From CAZVLQ01 sp964628185 (GTDB lineage Bacteria > Pseudomonadota > Zetaproteobacteria > Mariprofundales > Mariprofundaceae), in NCBI GenBank assembly GCA_964628185.1, contig CAZVLQ010000001.1:1-64000 (forward strand): a stretch of DNA of 64,000 nucleotides. Direction: 5' to 3'. A program made the translations under genes and the position numbers. Under the pieces are notes generated by a model, which made no database searches, had not been told where the DNA came from, and saw only the letters and a program-made list of their open reading frames with translations. Shown in pieces: positions 41,261 to 50,033 of the stretch; positions within the stretch are counted from its first letter, which is position 1, and each line of letters begins with the position of its first letter.

Positions 41261-42268
41261 ATGAAGACCGGTCATCATGTGATCATTCCAGTTATCAGCC
41301 AGGATGAACGTGTGTGGGCGCTCGCCCATGTGGGTGGCCTTCCCCTGATTCGCAGAATGGCGCTGGAGGAGGCGCGAAAGGGCGTAGAACAAATCACCGT
41401 TCTGGTACGCGGGGAAGATGAGGAGCTGAAACAGGCGCTAACCGGCGTGCCGGCGGAGATTGTGGCGCTTGCGGCGTCCGAAGGCGTGGGTGATGCACTC
41501 CGGAAGCTGGGGGAAAGTTCAGAAGATGCGACCGTCCGCGTCATTCCCGTATGCGATGAGGCTGGCCGGAGACGACTGGAAAACACGTTGCTGACCAGGC
41601 TTGTCAAGGATACGGAAGGCATGATGTCGAGGCTGGTGAACCGCAGGATTTCACTGGCGGTGACCCGGAGGCTGATGAATCGCAGTGTCACACCCAACCG
41701 GATGACATGGATCAGCATGGGTATTGGCCTGTTCGGCGCATTGTTCTTCCTGTTGCCCGGTCAGGGTGCGCAGGTCACCGGTGCTTCGCTGTTTCTCCTG
41801 CACTCGATTCTGGATGGCTGCGATGGTGAGCTGGCCCGTTTGAAATTTCTGGAAAGCCGCGCGGGCGGTATTTTTGATTACTGGTCGGACAATATCGTGC
41901 ACGTGGCCGTATTTGCCTGTATCGGTATTGGCTGGGCGATACACGGGGGTGATCTGTGGGCGGGGTTGCTCTCCCTGCTTGCGGTGGCAGGCACATTGAT
42001 TTCGGCATGGCTGGTTTTTGATCACACCATGCGCGGCAAGAAAGCCGGCGGACCGCTTTACACGTCGGTTTCCGTGAAACGGGAGAATTCCACGCTGGTC
42101 CGGATTGCCGATCTGCTGTCCCGGCGCGATTTCATCTATCTGGTTTTGCTGCTGGCGCTGTTCGGCAAGGTTCACTGGTTCCTGATAATGGCCGCCGCGG
42201 GCGCTCCTGCCTATACCATCATCCTGCTGGTTATCATGAAGCAGGATCGGCGCAAGGCCGCCGCCTGA
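41261..42268 (+). CDS. CDP-alcohol phosphatidyltransferase with degenerate nucleotidyltransferase-like N-terminus
   Basis: A 335-residue protein. Residues about 1-120 look like an NTP-transferase Rossmann fold (HVGGLPLIRRMALEEARKG, VEQITVLVRG) but lack the usual glycine-rich nucleotide loop. The C-terminal half is a multi-helix membrane enzyme with the complete CDP-alcohol phosphotransferase motif DGxxARx8Gx3Dx3D, seen as DGELAR, then G, then FDYWSD. The architecture recalls fused sugar- or inositol-phosphate cytidylyltransferase/phosphatidyltransferases such as those making di-inositol phosphate. The substrate cannot be read from sequence. The ATG at 41261 is chosen over the upstream TTG at 41246. 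Confidence 0.8.
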   Translation: MKTGHHVIIPVISQDERVWALAHVGGLPLIRRMALEEARKGVEQITVLVRGEDEELKQALTGVPAEIVALAASEGVGDALRKLGESSEDATVRVIPVCDEAGRRRLENTLLTRLVKDTEGMMSRLVNRRISLAVTRRLMNRSVTPNRMTWISMGIGLFGALFFLLPGQGAQVTGASLFLLHSILDGCDGELARLKFLESRAGGIFDYWSDNIVHVAVFACIGIGWAIHGGDLWAGLLSLLAVAGTLISAWLVFDHTMRGKKAGGPLYTSVSVKRENSTLVRIADLLSRRDFIYLVLLLALFGKVHWFLIMAAAGAPAYTIILLVIMKQDRRKAAA

Positions 42269-42279
42269 GGCCGTCCCTG

Positions 42280-44499
42280 CTACAGAAGAAAACGCATCAT
42301 ATCATCGGAGGAAATGGTGCCGTCGCAGGCAAGGTCCAGAACATGTCGTTTTTTCGGATACATGCCTTCCTCGATCGCAATCTGCCGTAATTCCTGGCCA
42401 ATCACGCCGTCATGAATGGCCTGACGAAACCTGTCGTTGATCTCAAGCAGCTCATAGGCCACGCATCTGCCCGTATAGCCGGTCTGATTGCATTGATTGC
42501 AACCCGTGGCGCCATAAAGTTTCCTGGGCACCGGCAGGTCCAGGTCGTTCAGCAACGTTTTTACGGCTTGACTCACGGGTGCGTCCTTCCGGCAGGACGG
42601 ACACAGGCGCTTAATCAGGCTCTGACTGATAACGGCCAGCAGGCCCTGGGCAAGCAGGTAGGCTGGAATGCCCATATCCATCAGGCGCACGACCGTGTCC
42701 ACGGCCGTGTTGGTATGCAGCGTTGAAAGCAGCAGGTGCCCGGTTAATGCCGCCCGCATGGCGATCTCGGCCGTGTCGTGGTCACGTATTTCCCCCAGCA
42801 TAATGATGTCGGGATCATGGCGCAGAATGTTGCGCAGGATGCGGGCGAAATCGAGGCCAATTTTGGGGTTAACCTGAATCTGGTTAACGCCGGGGATTTT
42901 TGACTCCACGGGATCTTCGATGGTGACAATATGCGCGGGTGAGTCCACCAGGCTTTTAACCAGGGTGAACAGGGTGGTGGATTTTCCGGAGCCGGTCGGG
43001 CCGGTGGCGAGGATCAGTCCGTGTGGTTTCCGGATCACCCGGGCAAGCCGGTTACAATCATCATGGCGCAGGCCCAGGGTTTCGATGTCCATGTTGGTCT
43101 CCTTGTTCAGGATGCGCATGACAATGGACTCTCCGTAAATATTGGGAATGGAAGAGATACGGAATTCCACGGGTCGTCCCTTATAGCGGACGACCATGCG
43201 CCCGTCCTGGGGCATACGCCGGTCGGAAATATCCATACCTGAAATAATCTTGATTCGTGAAATGACACGTTGCTGAATTTCCTTTTTGATCTGCGTTTCC
43301 TGTAGCAGGTCCCCGTTGATCCGGTAAGCGAGAATGACATTTTTCTCCTGGGGAAGCAGGTGAATATCCGAGGCTCCCTTGCGCAGTCCTCCCATGATAA
43401 TTTTATTGACCAACTGGACAACGGGCGGGGCGCCGGCATTTTTCATCAGCTCGATTTCATTACTGTCACGGCTTGTTTCAGCTTCGCCTTTCTGCGTGTT
43501 CATTTCGATGGTGAGCTTTTCACTTTCATTCTCAACCGAAGTGTCAAGCATGTTTTCAATGTGATGCTGGATCTGGGAAGGGGAGACGAGCACCTCCCGG
43601 ATACGTTTGTTGGTGTAAAAGCGAAAGGCGTCATATGCGTTCATGTCGAGCGGATCGGAAAGCGCCGTGGTCAGGCTTCCTTCGTCCCTGGCGACGGGCA
43701 GCCACTGGTATTTCCTGATCAGCGATGCATCGACTTCGTAAATGGCGTCCGGATCGACCGGGTGCTTGTCGAGGTCCATAATGGGAATGTGAAATTTGGC
43801 GGCCAGGGCCAGAAGCAGATCTTTCTCACTGACGGCGCCGGTATCGAGCAGAATTTCTCCCAGCCTTTTACCGCGCTGGGGAGGCTGAGCCGGTTTTTGC
43901 TGTTTGCCGGCCTTATGTTCAGCCGGGGCACGTCCCGAGTCAGCGTTCCTTTGCTTGCTCTGGGCTTCAAGACCCCGCTGCAGTTCCTGCTCGGAAACGA
44001 GGTTTTCGGCAACCAGTATTTCGCCCAGGGGACGTTTGTCCTCATGCGTACGCACGCCATGATGAAAAAAGTAGACATATTCAAATCGGGATTCCTGGTC
44101 GGTCATAAAGGCATAGAATCCCGAGGCGTGCAGCGAAAGATTCAGGACATGGGAATCGAAGGTTTCACCTGTTTCCGTATGGATACGCATGGGCTTCATC
44201 CCGGAAAGCCGGGACGCTGAGGCAGGACTTGTTGAAACACGCGTAAAAGCAACATACGCGACCTCATTTGCGGCCAGTGTTCTGGCCTTGCCGACTGTTT
44301 GATTCTTCTCACGAAGCTGGATATCGGTATTGTCCGGCGAGAAGGAAACAATGCTGCCGTGAAGCGCATCGCCATTCATGAGCCTGATCATGGCCTGCCT
44401 TGACTTTGTTTGTGATGCGGGGCTCCGCTCTTCATCCTGCGGGTGACCTTGCGTTCGTCCAAACGGCTTTCGTTCTTTTTGTCCGGCCTTGCTGTTCAT
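42280..44499 (-). CDS. Type IV pilus / type II secretion assembly ATPase
   Basis: A 739-residue PilB/GspE-family hexameric motor. The N-terminal third has a PilZ-like beta region (MIRLMNGDALHGSIVSF), a low-complexity linker and GspE-N domains (LGEILVAENLVSEQEL, LGEILLDTGAVSEKDL). The motor has Walker A ATGPTGSGKSTT, the Asp box IVTIEDPVE, Walker B IIMLGEIRDHDT and the His box LSTLHTNTA. A four-cysteine zinc site follows (CPSCR and CNQC). No other pilus gene is nearby, so it is an orphan motor. It converges on the phosphatidyltransferase gene 11 bases away. Confidence 0.9.
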   Translation of the reverse strand: MNSKAGQKERKPFGRTQGHPQDEERSPASQTKSRQAMIRLMNGDALHGSIVSFSPDNTDIQLREKNQTVGKARTLAANEVAYVAFTRVSTSPASASRLSGMKPMRIHTETGETFDSHVLNLSLHASGFYAFMTDQESRFEYVYFFHHGVRTHEDKRPLGEILVAENLVSEQELQRGLEAQSKQRNADSGRAPAEHKAGKQQKPAQPPQRGKRLGEILLDTGAVSEKDLLLALAAKFHIPIMDLDKHPVDPDAIYEVDASLIRKYQWLPVARDEGSLTTALSDPLDMNAYDAFRFYTNKRIREVLVSPSQIQHHIENMLDTSVENESEKLTIEMNTQKGEAETSRDSNEIELMKNAGAPPVVQLVNKIIMGGLRKGASDIHLLPQEKNVILAYRINGDLLQETQIKKEIQQRVISRIKIISGMDISDRRMPQDGRMVVRYKGRPVEFRISSIPNIYGESIVMRILNKETNMDIETLGLRHDDCNRLARVIRKPHGLILATGPTGSGKSTTLFTLVKSLVDSPAHIVTIEDPVESKIPGVNQIQVNPKIGLDFARILRNILRHDPDIIMLGEIRDHDTAEIAMRAALTGHLLLSTLHTNTAVDTVVRLMDMGIPAYLLAQGLLAVISQSLIKRLCPSCRKDAPVSQAVKTLLNDLDLPVPRKLYGATGCNQCNQTGYTGRCVAYELLEINDRFRQAIHDGVIGQELRQIAIEEGMYPKKRHVLDLACDGTISSDDMMRFLL

Positions 44500-44546
44500 G
44501 TGTCCTCCCTTGCTGCTGCAACCATGGCATGACGGGAATTAAAATA

Positions 44547-44642
44547 TACCCCGGACTGTTCAAAAATGCGCCACCTCGATCGAGATCACCGAAATTCCCG
44601 CCCTTGCCTGTTCCTTTGTCCGCGACGAATCGGTCCGGGGTA
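44547..44642 (-). repeat. Inverted-repeat-bounded segment upstream of the pilus ATPase gene
   Basis: TACCCCGGACTG (44547-44558) and CGGTCCGGGGTA (44631-44642) are complementary at 11 of 12 positions and bracket 72 bases, including the palindrome CTCGATCGAG. The segment is 48 bases upstream of the pilus ATPase start on its strand. It may be a leader-RNA stem or a small repeat element. No gene is recognisable between here and 44731. Confidence 0.4.
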
Positions 44643-44731
44643 AAAACCGCAGCGTTGCGAGCTTCCACTATTCCGGATTTGGCCATAGCTCGGCTTCAGG
44701 TGCAAGGCCGAACCCGCATATTGGCCGGGGG

Positions 44732-45002
44732 CTAGGAGCCTGTCGGACTTAGGGGAATCGTAGCGAGCAGGAGCAAGCGGCGCTGTCCCGCCGCGCGATA
44801 GCTCAAGAACAAACCCAAAATAGCATGATTGTGACTCGGGCTTACAGCCCTCGGGGCTTGCGCCCCGCCCTTGTGTGCGTCCAAACGGCCTGCGGCCTTT
44901 TTGTGAGGCGCATAGTGGTAGCTATGTAACGAAAATACGGAGTTTTTTGGACTACTCGCCCTGACGCGCAGTAGATTTTCCATAAGTCCAACAGGCTCCT
45001 AG
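44732..45002 (+). repeat. MITE-like dispersed repeat, copy 2 (longest)
   Basis: Terminal inverted repeats of 20 bp with one mismatch: CTAGGAGCCTGTCGGACTTA at 44732-44751 and TAAGTCCAACAGGCTCCTAG at 44983-45002. The first ~70 bases (GGGGAATCGTAGCGAGCAGG and AGCAAGCGGCGCT onward) and the last ~40 (GCGCAGTAGATTTT) match copies 1 and 3. The middle ~130 bases are extra and contain short GC-rich hairpins. No coding frame fills it. It lies between the orphan pilus ATPase gene and tRNA-Glu. Confidence 0.75.
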
Positions 45003-45051
45003 GTATTTGAATGCGATGAAAGGTTCATATAAGCTGCGCCGCCTTGTTCAG

Positions 45052-45128
45052 GTCCCCATCGTCTAGTCGGCCTAGGACACCGCCCTTTCACGGCGGCAAC
45101 ACCGGTTCGAATCCGGTTGGGGACGCCA
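45052..45128 (+). tRNA. tRNA-Glu(TTC)
   Basis: The acceptor stem GTCCCCA pairs with TGGGGAC and is followed by an encoded GCCA end. The anticodon stem CCGCC/GGCGG encloses the loop CTTTCAC with anticodon TTC at 45087-45089. The T arm is CCGGTTCGAATCCGG. It is a lone tRNA gene directly after MITE-like copy 2. Confidence 0.95.
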
Positions 45129-45277
45129 TTTAATCCTCACTGGTTCATCAATCCGGGATGCTTGCGAGGGTACTGTTGTCGGGTCCGTAGTTAGCGGATA
45201 TAGCCTGCCCGGGTGCGGCCATTATTCAGGTGGAAACCATTGTGGCAAGGAAAGCACAAGTCTGCTAAAAAGCGACT

Positions 45278-45979
45278 ATGCGCAAACCCGTACTGATTCT
45301 GCAGCAACTCGAATGTGAGCCGGCGGCCCTGATCCGGGAAACCATCCATGCAGGCGGCATAGAATCAAGGGTGGTGATGACGCAGGCGGAGTCTGTCCCG
45401 CTGGCCCTGACCCCTTATTCCGGCCTGGTCGTTATGGGCGGTCCCATGTCCGCTAACGACACGCATCTGGATTTTATCAGTCGGCAAATTCGCCTGTTGC
45501 AATGGTGTGTCCGCCATGATTTTCCGGTGCTGGGAATCTGTCTGGGCGCACAATTGCTCGCCAGGGCCGCGGGCGCGGAGATCATCCCGTCCCCGCTGCG
45601 GGAGCTGGGATGGTACCCGCTTTATCCCGCATGCCCTGCCAGGGATGATCCCCTGTTCGGTGGTTTACAGGCGACTGGCCTGTATGTTTTCCAGTGGCAT
45701 GGTGAAACATTCACACTGCCTGAAAACACCACGCTGCTTGCCACATGTCCGGATGTCACCAACCAGGTCTTCCGGCTTGGTTCTTGCCAGTATGGCTTGC
45801 AATTTCATACCGAAGTGGATGAACATCTCATCCGCGAGTGGATCAAAGTCGGCGCAGGCGAACGGGAGCACCTTGGTGAAGCAGGTGTTGGAGCGCTGCT
45901 GCATGAGTCTCCCGAACACCTGGCCGTAGCCCGCAAGTTTTGTCGCCGCATGGTTCATGCATGGCTGGAATTTCTGTAG
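45278..45979 (+). CDS. Class I glutamine amidotransferase (GMP-synthase-like)
   Basis: A 233-residue stand-alone GATase. The nucleophile elbow is GICLGAQLLA, preceded by VVMGGPMSAND, and the His/Glu pair of the triad lies in GLQFHTEVDEHLI. FQWHGETFTLPENTTLLA is typical of this YfeJ-like or gamma-glutamyl hydrolase-like subgroup. It has no synthetase domain and no obvious acceptor partner next door. No ribosome site stands out before the ATG. A 315-base gap follows, holding the structured leader. Confidence 0.82.
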   Translation: MRKPVLILQQLECEPAALIRETIHAGGIESRVVMTQAESVPLALTPYSGLVVMGGPMSANDTHLDFISRQIRLLQWCVRHDFPVLGICLGAQLLARAAGAEIIPSPLRELGWYPLYPACPARDDPLFGGLQATGLYVFQWHGETFTLPENTTLLATCPDVTNQVFRLGSCQYGLQFHTEVDEHLIREWIKVGAGEREHLGEAGVGALLHESPEHLAVARKFCRRMVHAWLEFL

Positions 45980-46148
45980 TGCATATTTCAACGGGTTGCA
46001 CGCCCGCCAACCATCAAAGCGCTCTCATTTTCAGGAAAGATGTTCATTCCGGATATAGCCCTCGCCTGGTGGTTCGCGATACGCCGGACAAGTCAGCGGC
46101 TTTGCATTGACCTTGCCACGTACGAGGCTAGCATCGCCGCGCCCTGCA

Positions 46149-46256
46149 GCCTGAATGATTCATGAAGCGCCGTGACGATTGTGCCTGCCTGTTCGTATCG
46201 TACGCAGACAGGCCGGGCCCTTGCCCGCAGGGGCAGCATTTGTGAATCATGCAGGC
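46149..46256 (+). promoter_or_regulatory. Structured 5' leader RNA before the aminotransferase-serA operon
   Basis: A long closing stem pairs 46149-46164 with 46241-46256 (GCCTGAATGATTCATG against TGTGAATCATGCAGGC). It has 16 positions with one A-G mismatch and two terminal G-U pairs. Inside, 46183-46191 pairs with 46205-46213 (one mismatch), continuing as CGTA/TACG around a three-base loop. CGGGC/GCCCG (46214-46218 with 46223-46227) forms a second hairpin, which competes with GCCC/GGGC pairing further on. The element ends 38 bases before the ATG, with GGAG at 46279-46282. No known riboswitch class is recognised. The rest of the 45980-46294 gap shows no gene. Confidence 0.55.
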
Positions 46257-46294
46257 CCGGTGCATATCAAGCCTTCCTGGAGTTATAAAAACCC

Positions 46295-47461
46295 ATGCTG
46301 AAACAATATCTTCTTTCCCCGGGACCGACGGCTGTGCCTGAGCGCGTATTGCTGCGCATGGCCCAGCCCGTCATCCATCATCGTACACCGCAGTTTTCAT
46401 CCATTTTCGCCGAGACCAAGCGTATGCTGGAGCAGGTGTTCCAGACCGGAAACGATGTCCTGACGCTTGCTTCCAGCGGTACGGGCGCCATGGAAGCGGC
46501 AGTCAGCAACCTGTGTTCGCCGGGTGATACGGTCATTTATGTGAACGGGGGAAAGTTCGGCGAGCGCTGGGGAAAGATTGCAGCCGGATTTGGCCTCAAT
46601 GCGGTCGAAATCAGGGTGGAATGGGGAAAGGCCGTGAACGTCGCCGATGTAGAAGCGGCCCTTGAGGCGCACCCGGAGGCTAAGGGTGTGTTCGTGCAGG
46701 CATCCGAAACCAGTACGACAACGGCGCATCCCGTGCGTGAGCTTGCACGCCTGACTGCATCTCGCGAAGGCTGCGTTACCGTGGTTGATGCCATTACGGC
46801 GCTGGGCGTGATTGATATGCCGATGGACGACTGGGGTCTGGACGTGGTGATTTCCGGCTCGCAGAAGGCGTTTATGCTGCCGCCCGGGCTTGCCATGATT
46901 GCCCTGTCGGACAAGGCCTGGAAGATGACGGAATCGGCAACATGCCCGAGGTTTTATTTCGATCTCGCCAGTGAGCGTAAAAGTCAGCAGGCGGGTAAGG
47001 ATACCACGGCGTGGACGCCGGCGGTGGCGCTGATTATCGGCCTGAATGAAGTCTTGAAGATGATGTTCGAGGAGGGGCTTGAGAATCTCTATGCCCGCCA
47101 TGCCCTGCTGGCGAAAGCAACCCGCGCCGGCGTAGCCGCGCTCGGCATGAAGATGGTGTCATCCTCTCCGGCTGTTTCGGCGACCGGCGCCCATGTGCCG
47201 GAGGGCGTGGATGGCGGTGCTTTTGTGAAATACCTGCGCGATACGATGGGCGTTACCTTCGCCGGCGGTCAGGAACATCTGAAAGGCAGAATTATCCGTA
47301 TTGCGCATCTCGGCTACTATGATGTGTTTGATATCACCCTGGCGATGAGTGCGATTGAGATTGCCTTGAACCGTTTCGGCTGTCCGGTGCAAATGGGAGC
47401 GGGTGTGGCTGCCGCGCAGGCTATACTGCTTGAGCGTTTCCCGGCCCGGGAATCAGTATGA
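46295..47461 (+). CDS. Class V aminotransferase, serine/alanine-glyoxylate type
   Basis: A 388-residue PLP enzyme. The N-terminal LLSPGPTAVPERVLLRMAQP and the substrate-site SSGTGAMEAAVSN fit the serine-pyruvate / alanine-glyoxylate family. The PLP-binding Lys191 lies in ISGSQKAFMLPPG, and VTVVDAITALG carries the conserved Asp. Paired with SerA, it may act as the transaminase of the phosphorylated serine route in place of SerC, or in glyoxylate metabolism; context favours the former. Its stop overlaps the serA start by four bases. Confidence 0.87.
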   Translation: MLKQYLLSPGPTAVPERVLLRMAQPVIHHRTPQFSSIFAETKRMLEQVFQTGNDVLTLASSGTGAMEAAVSNLCSPGDTVIYVNGGKFGERWGKIAAGFGLNAVEIRVEWGKAVNVADVEAALEAHPEAKGVFVQASETSTTTAHPVRELARLTASREGCVTVVDAITALGVIDMPMDDWGLDVVISGSQKAFMLPPGLAMIALSDKAWKMTESATCPRFYFDLASERKSQQAGKDTTAWTPAVALIIGLNEVLKMMFEEGLENLYARHALLAKATRAGVAALGMKMVSSSPAVSATGAHVPEGVDGGAFVKYLRDTMGVTFAGGQEHLKGRIIRIAHLGYYDVFDITLAMSAIEIALNRFGCPVQMGAGVAAAQAILLERFPARESV

Positions 47462-49047
47462 TCAGGGTATGGATCGCGGACAGGATGTCCGAGCGTGCCG
47501 TGGAGGTGTTCAGGGCACGCGGCATTGAAGTGGACTACAGGCCGGGCTTGTCCGATCAGGAGAAACTGGCTGTCGCCGGTCAATATGACGGTATCGCCGT
47601 ACGTTCGGCCACCCGGTTAAGGGGGGCGCTGCTGGATGCCGCCTCGCGGGTGAAGGTGATCGGCCGGGCCGGTATCGGCGTGGATAATATTGACGTGGAA
47701 ACCTGTTCACGCCGCGGCACGGTTGTCATGAACACCCCCTTTGGCAACACAATCACCACGGCCGAACTGGCCATCGCTCATCTGCTTGCGGCCGCGCGCC
47801 AGATTCCCCAGGCCTCCGCCTCGACCAAGGCCGGAAAATGGGAAAAAGGGCGCTTTATGGGCATGGAACTGACGGGCAAGAAGGCGGGCGTGGTTGGCGC
47901 CGGTAATATCGGCGCCATAGTCTGCGACCGTCTGCGCGGTCTGCATATGACCGTGCTAGTTTATGATCCTTTCATCAGCAACGAACGCGCCGAGGCTATG
48001 GGTGTAAAAAAGGTTGGTTCCGTGGGTGAACTGGCGGAGCAGGTGGATATATTAACCGTTCACGTGCCCTTGCTGGATGCCACGCGCAATATGATTAACG
48101 CGGACATTCTGGCCCGCATGAAGCCGGGCGCTATTCTGGTGAATTGCGCCCGTGGCGGTATCGTGGATGAGGAAGCGCTGTTTGACGCCTGCAAGTCCGG
48201 CCATTTGCGTGCGGCCGCGCTGGATGTATACACACGTGAGCCGGCGCATGAAAGCCCGTTGTTTTCCCTGGAAAATGTGAGTTGTACGCCACATATCGGC
48301 GCTTCCACCAGCGAGGCCCAGGAAAACGTGGCCGTGCAGGTGGCCGAGCAGATGTCGGACTATCTGCTGACCGGCGTGGTCAGGAACGCCGTGAACGTTC
48401 CGGCCGTATCCGAAGAGGAATACAAGCAACTGGCGCCATACATGAAACTGTCCGAACGCCTCGGGCAGTTGATGGGGCAGGTGCGAAAGCCAGGCTATAC
48501 CCGGGTAACCATGCATTTCGAAGGGCCGGTATCCGCCATGAACCACAAACCGCTGGTCAATGCCGCCCTGCAGGGGCTGCTGTCGCAGAGTCTGGAGGAC
48601 GTCAATGCCGTGAATGCGGCCATGCTGGCCAAGGACCGGGGTATCGAGGTGTGCGAGGTTTCCCGTGATGCATCGGATCATTTCACCAATCTTATCCGCC
48701 TCGAGATAGAGGGCGATGCGGGAGGCGGCTGTGTTTCGGGCACGATGTTTGACGGCGTACGCCCGCGTCTGGTAAGCGTGGACTCCTTCGAGATTGAGAT
48801 CGCCCCCGCCGGTCGCATGCTGTTGCTGGAAAACAGGGACAGACCGGGCGTGGTGGCGGCCATCGGTTCAATTCTGGCCGAGGCCGGTATCAATATCGGT
48901 GATTTCCGTCTCGGGCGGGACCCGGGCAGGTCATCCGCCGTTTCCATTGTCAGCGTGGATTCCAGGCCCGGCAAGGAAGTGCTGGAAAAGCTGGCGGTTT
49001 TGCCCAATATGTTGAGCGTGCACTACGTTGAACTGGAGGATTTGTGA
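47458..49047 (+). CDS. serA: D-3-phosphoglycerate dehydrogenase
   Basis: It oxidises 3-phosphoglycerate to 3-phosphohydroxypyruvate, opening serine synthesis. The 529-residue long form has a catalytic domain (GRAGIGVDNIDVETC), the NAD-binding GVVGAGNIGAIVCDRL, NCARGGIVDEEAL and the catalytic His in CTPHIGASTSEA. An intervening allosteric substrate-binding domain and a C-terminal ACT domain (LLENRDRPGVVAAIGSILAE) suggest serine feedback control. It is coupled to the aminotransferase upstream (ATGA) and to hisZ downstream (GTGA). Confidence 0.95.
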   Translation: MIRVWIADRMSERAVEVFRARGIEVDYRPGLSDQEKLAVAGQYDGIAVRSATRLRGALLDAASRVKVIGRAGIGVDNIDVETCSRRGTVVMNTPFGNTITTAELAIAHLLAAARQIPQASASTKAGKWEKGRFMGMELTGKKAGVVGAGNIGAIVCDRLRGLHMTVLVYDPFISNERAEAMGVKKVGSVGELAEQVDILTVHVPLLDATRNMINADILARMKPGAILVNCARGGIVDEEALFDACKSGHLRAAALDVYTREPAHESPLFSLENVSCTPHIGASTSEAQENVAVQVAEQMSDYLLTGVVRNAVNVPAVSEEEYKQLAPYMKLSERLGQLMGQVRKPGYTRVTMHFEGPVSAMNHKPLVNAALQGLLSQSLEDVNAVNAAMLAKDRGIEVCEVSRDASDHFTNLIRLEIEGDAGGGCVSGTMFDGVRPRLVSVDSFEIEIAPAGRMLLLENRDRPGVVAAIGSILAEAGINIGDFRLGRDPGRSSAVSIVSVDSRPGKEVLEKLAVLPNMLSVHYVELEDL

Positions 49048-50021
49048 CCGCCGCCGGGAGTTCCGGCCAGGCTGTGGGCCTGGATGATGTGTTCGGGCCG
49101 CGCGCAAGGCGGTTGCGCAGCCTTCAGTCGAAACTGCTCGACGTTTATGCCGAGGCCGGTTATGCGGAGGTTATACCGCCGCTTGTTGAGCGTCCCGAGT
49201 CCCTGAGCAGCGGCGCCGGCCGTTTTCTGGTCGATCAGACGGTGGTGTTCAGTGATCCGGCCGGTGCGGGACTGCTGGCCATTCGATCGGATATGACGCC
49301 CCAGATTGCGCGCATTGCCGCAACGCGCTTGCGGACCCGTCAGGAACTGCGCCTGTGCTATTCCGGTCCGGTCATGCTGGCCAGGCCGGATCATCGTTCC
49401 GGATCACGCCAGCAATGGCAGACCGGAGTCGAACTCATGGGCGTGGCCGGTCACAAGGCTGATGTGGAAATCATGCATCTGGCCGCGATCAGCATGCAGC
49501 AGGCCGGTTTCTCCTCACCTGTGCTGCAGGTCGGTCACATTGGCCTGCTCAGGGCGCTTGTGGGGCAGAGTGAAACGCCGCTGGAGGAATGGGCGGCGAT
49601 TCTGATGCGCCGTTCACCCGCCGACATGCAGCAGCAGTTCCGGCGTCAGGCCTTGCCGGATGACAGCAAACAGGCCCTGATGGACATGGCGGCCGGAAGC
49701 GCCGATGCAGCCTGGCTTGCGGCTCGGATGAGCCTGCACGGTGAGGCCTTTGAGAAGTGCGCAATCAATCTGACTACGCTGGCAAACAGCATAAGCCGGC
49801 GATTGGTCGGTAAGGTCGACATCCGGATAGATGCCGCGGTCATGCCACGCTTTCTGTATCACAGCGGAGTGATATTTTCCGGTTTTGCCGAGGGGGCGGC
49901 GCAGGCGCTGCTGCATGGTGGCCGTTATGAGGCCATGATGCACAGCCATGGACGGGATATGTCCGCCACCGGATTCTCATTTGATCTTTTCGCCTGGCTG
50001 GACGCCCAGCCGAAAGATTAA
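49044..50021 (+). CDS. hisZ: ATP phosphoribosyltransferase regulatory subunit HisZ
   Basis: A 325-residue HisRS-like protein without tRNA-binding domain. It begins with a GTG overlapping the serA stop. Class II synthetase motifs appear as YAEVIPPLVERPE, AIRSDMTPQIARIAA and HGGRYEAMM. The pattern fits HisZ, which joins a short HisG to form an active, histidine-sensitive enzyme. No hisG is nearby, so its partner lies elsewhere. HisZ-PurA adjacency is common in proteobacteria. Confidence 0.9.
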   Translation: MTAAGSSGQAVGLDDVFGPRARRLRSLQSKLLDVYAEAGYAEVIPPLVERPESLSSGAGRFLVDQTVVFSDPAGAGLLAIRSDMTPQIARIAATRLRTRQELRLCYSGPVMLARPDHRSGSRQQWQTGVELMGVAGHKADVEIMHLAAISMQQAGFSSPVLQVGHIGLLRALVGQSETPLEEWAAILMRRSPADMQQQFRRQALPDDSKQALMDMAAGSADAAWLAARMSLHGEAFEKCAINLTTLANSISRRLVGKVDIRIDAAVMPRFLYHSGVIFSGFAEGAAQALLHGGRYEAMMHSHGRDMSATGFSFDLFAWLDAQPKD

Positions 50022-50033
50022 AAGGAAATCGAA

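Noticed and set aside
44432..44686. An 84-residue minus-strand frame upstream of the pilus ATPase gene
   Set aside because: It overlaps the ATPase start region in another frame, has no ribosome site and coincides with the inverted-repeat segment.
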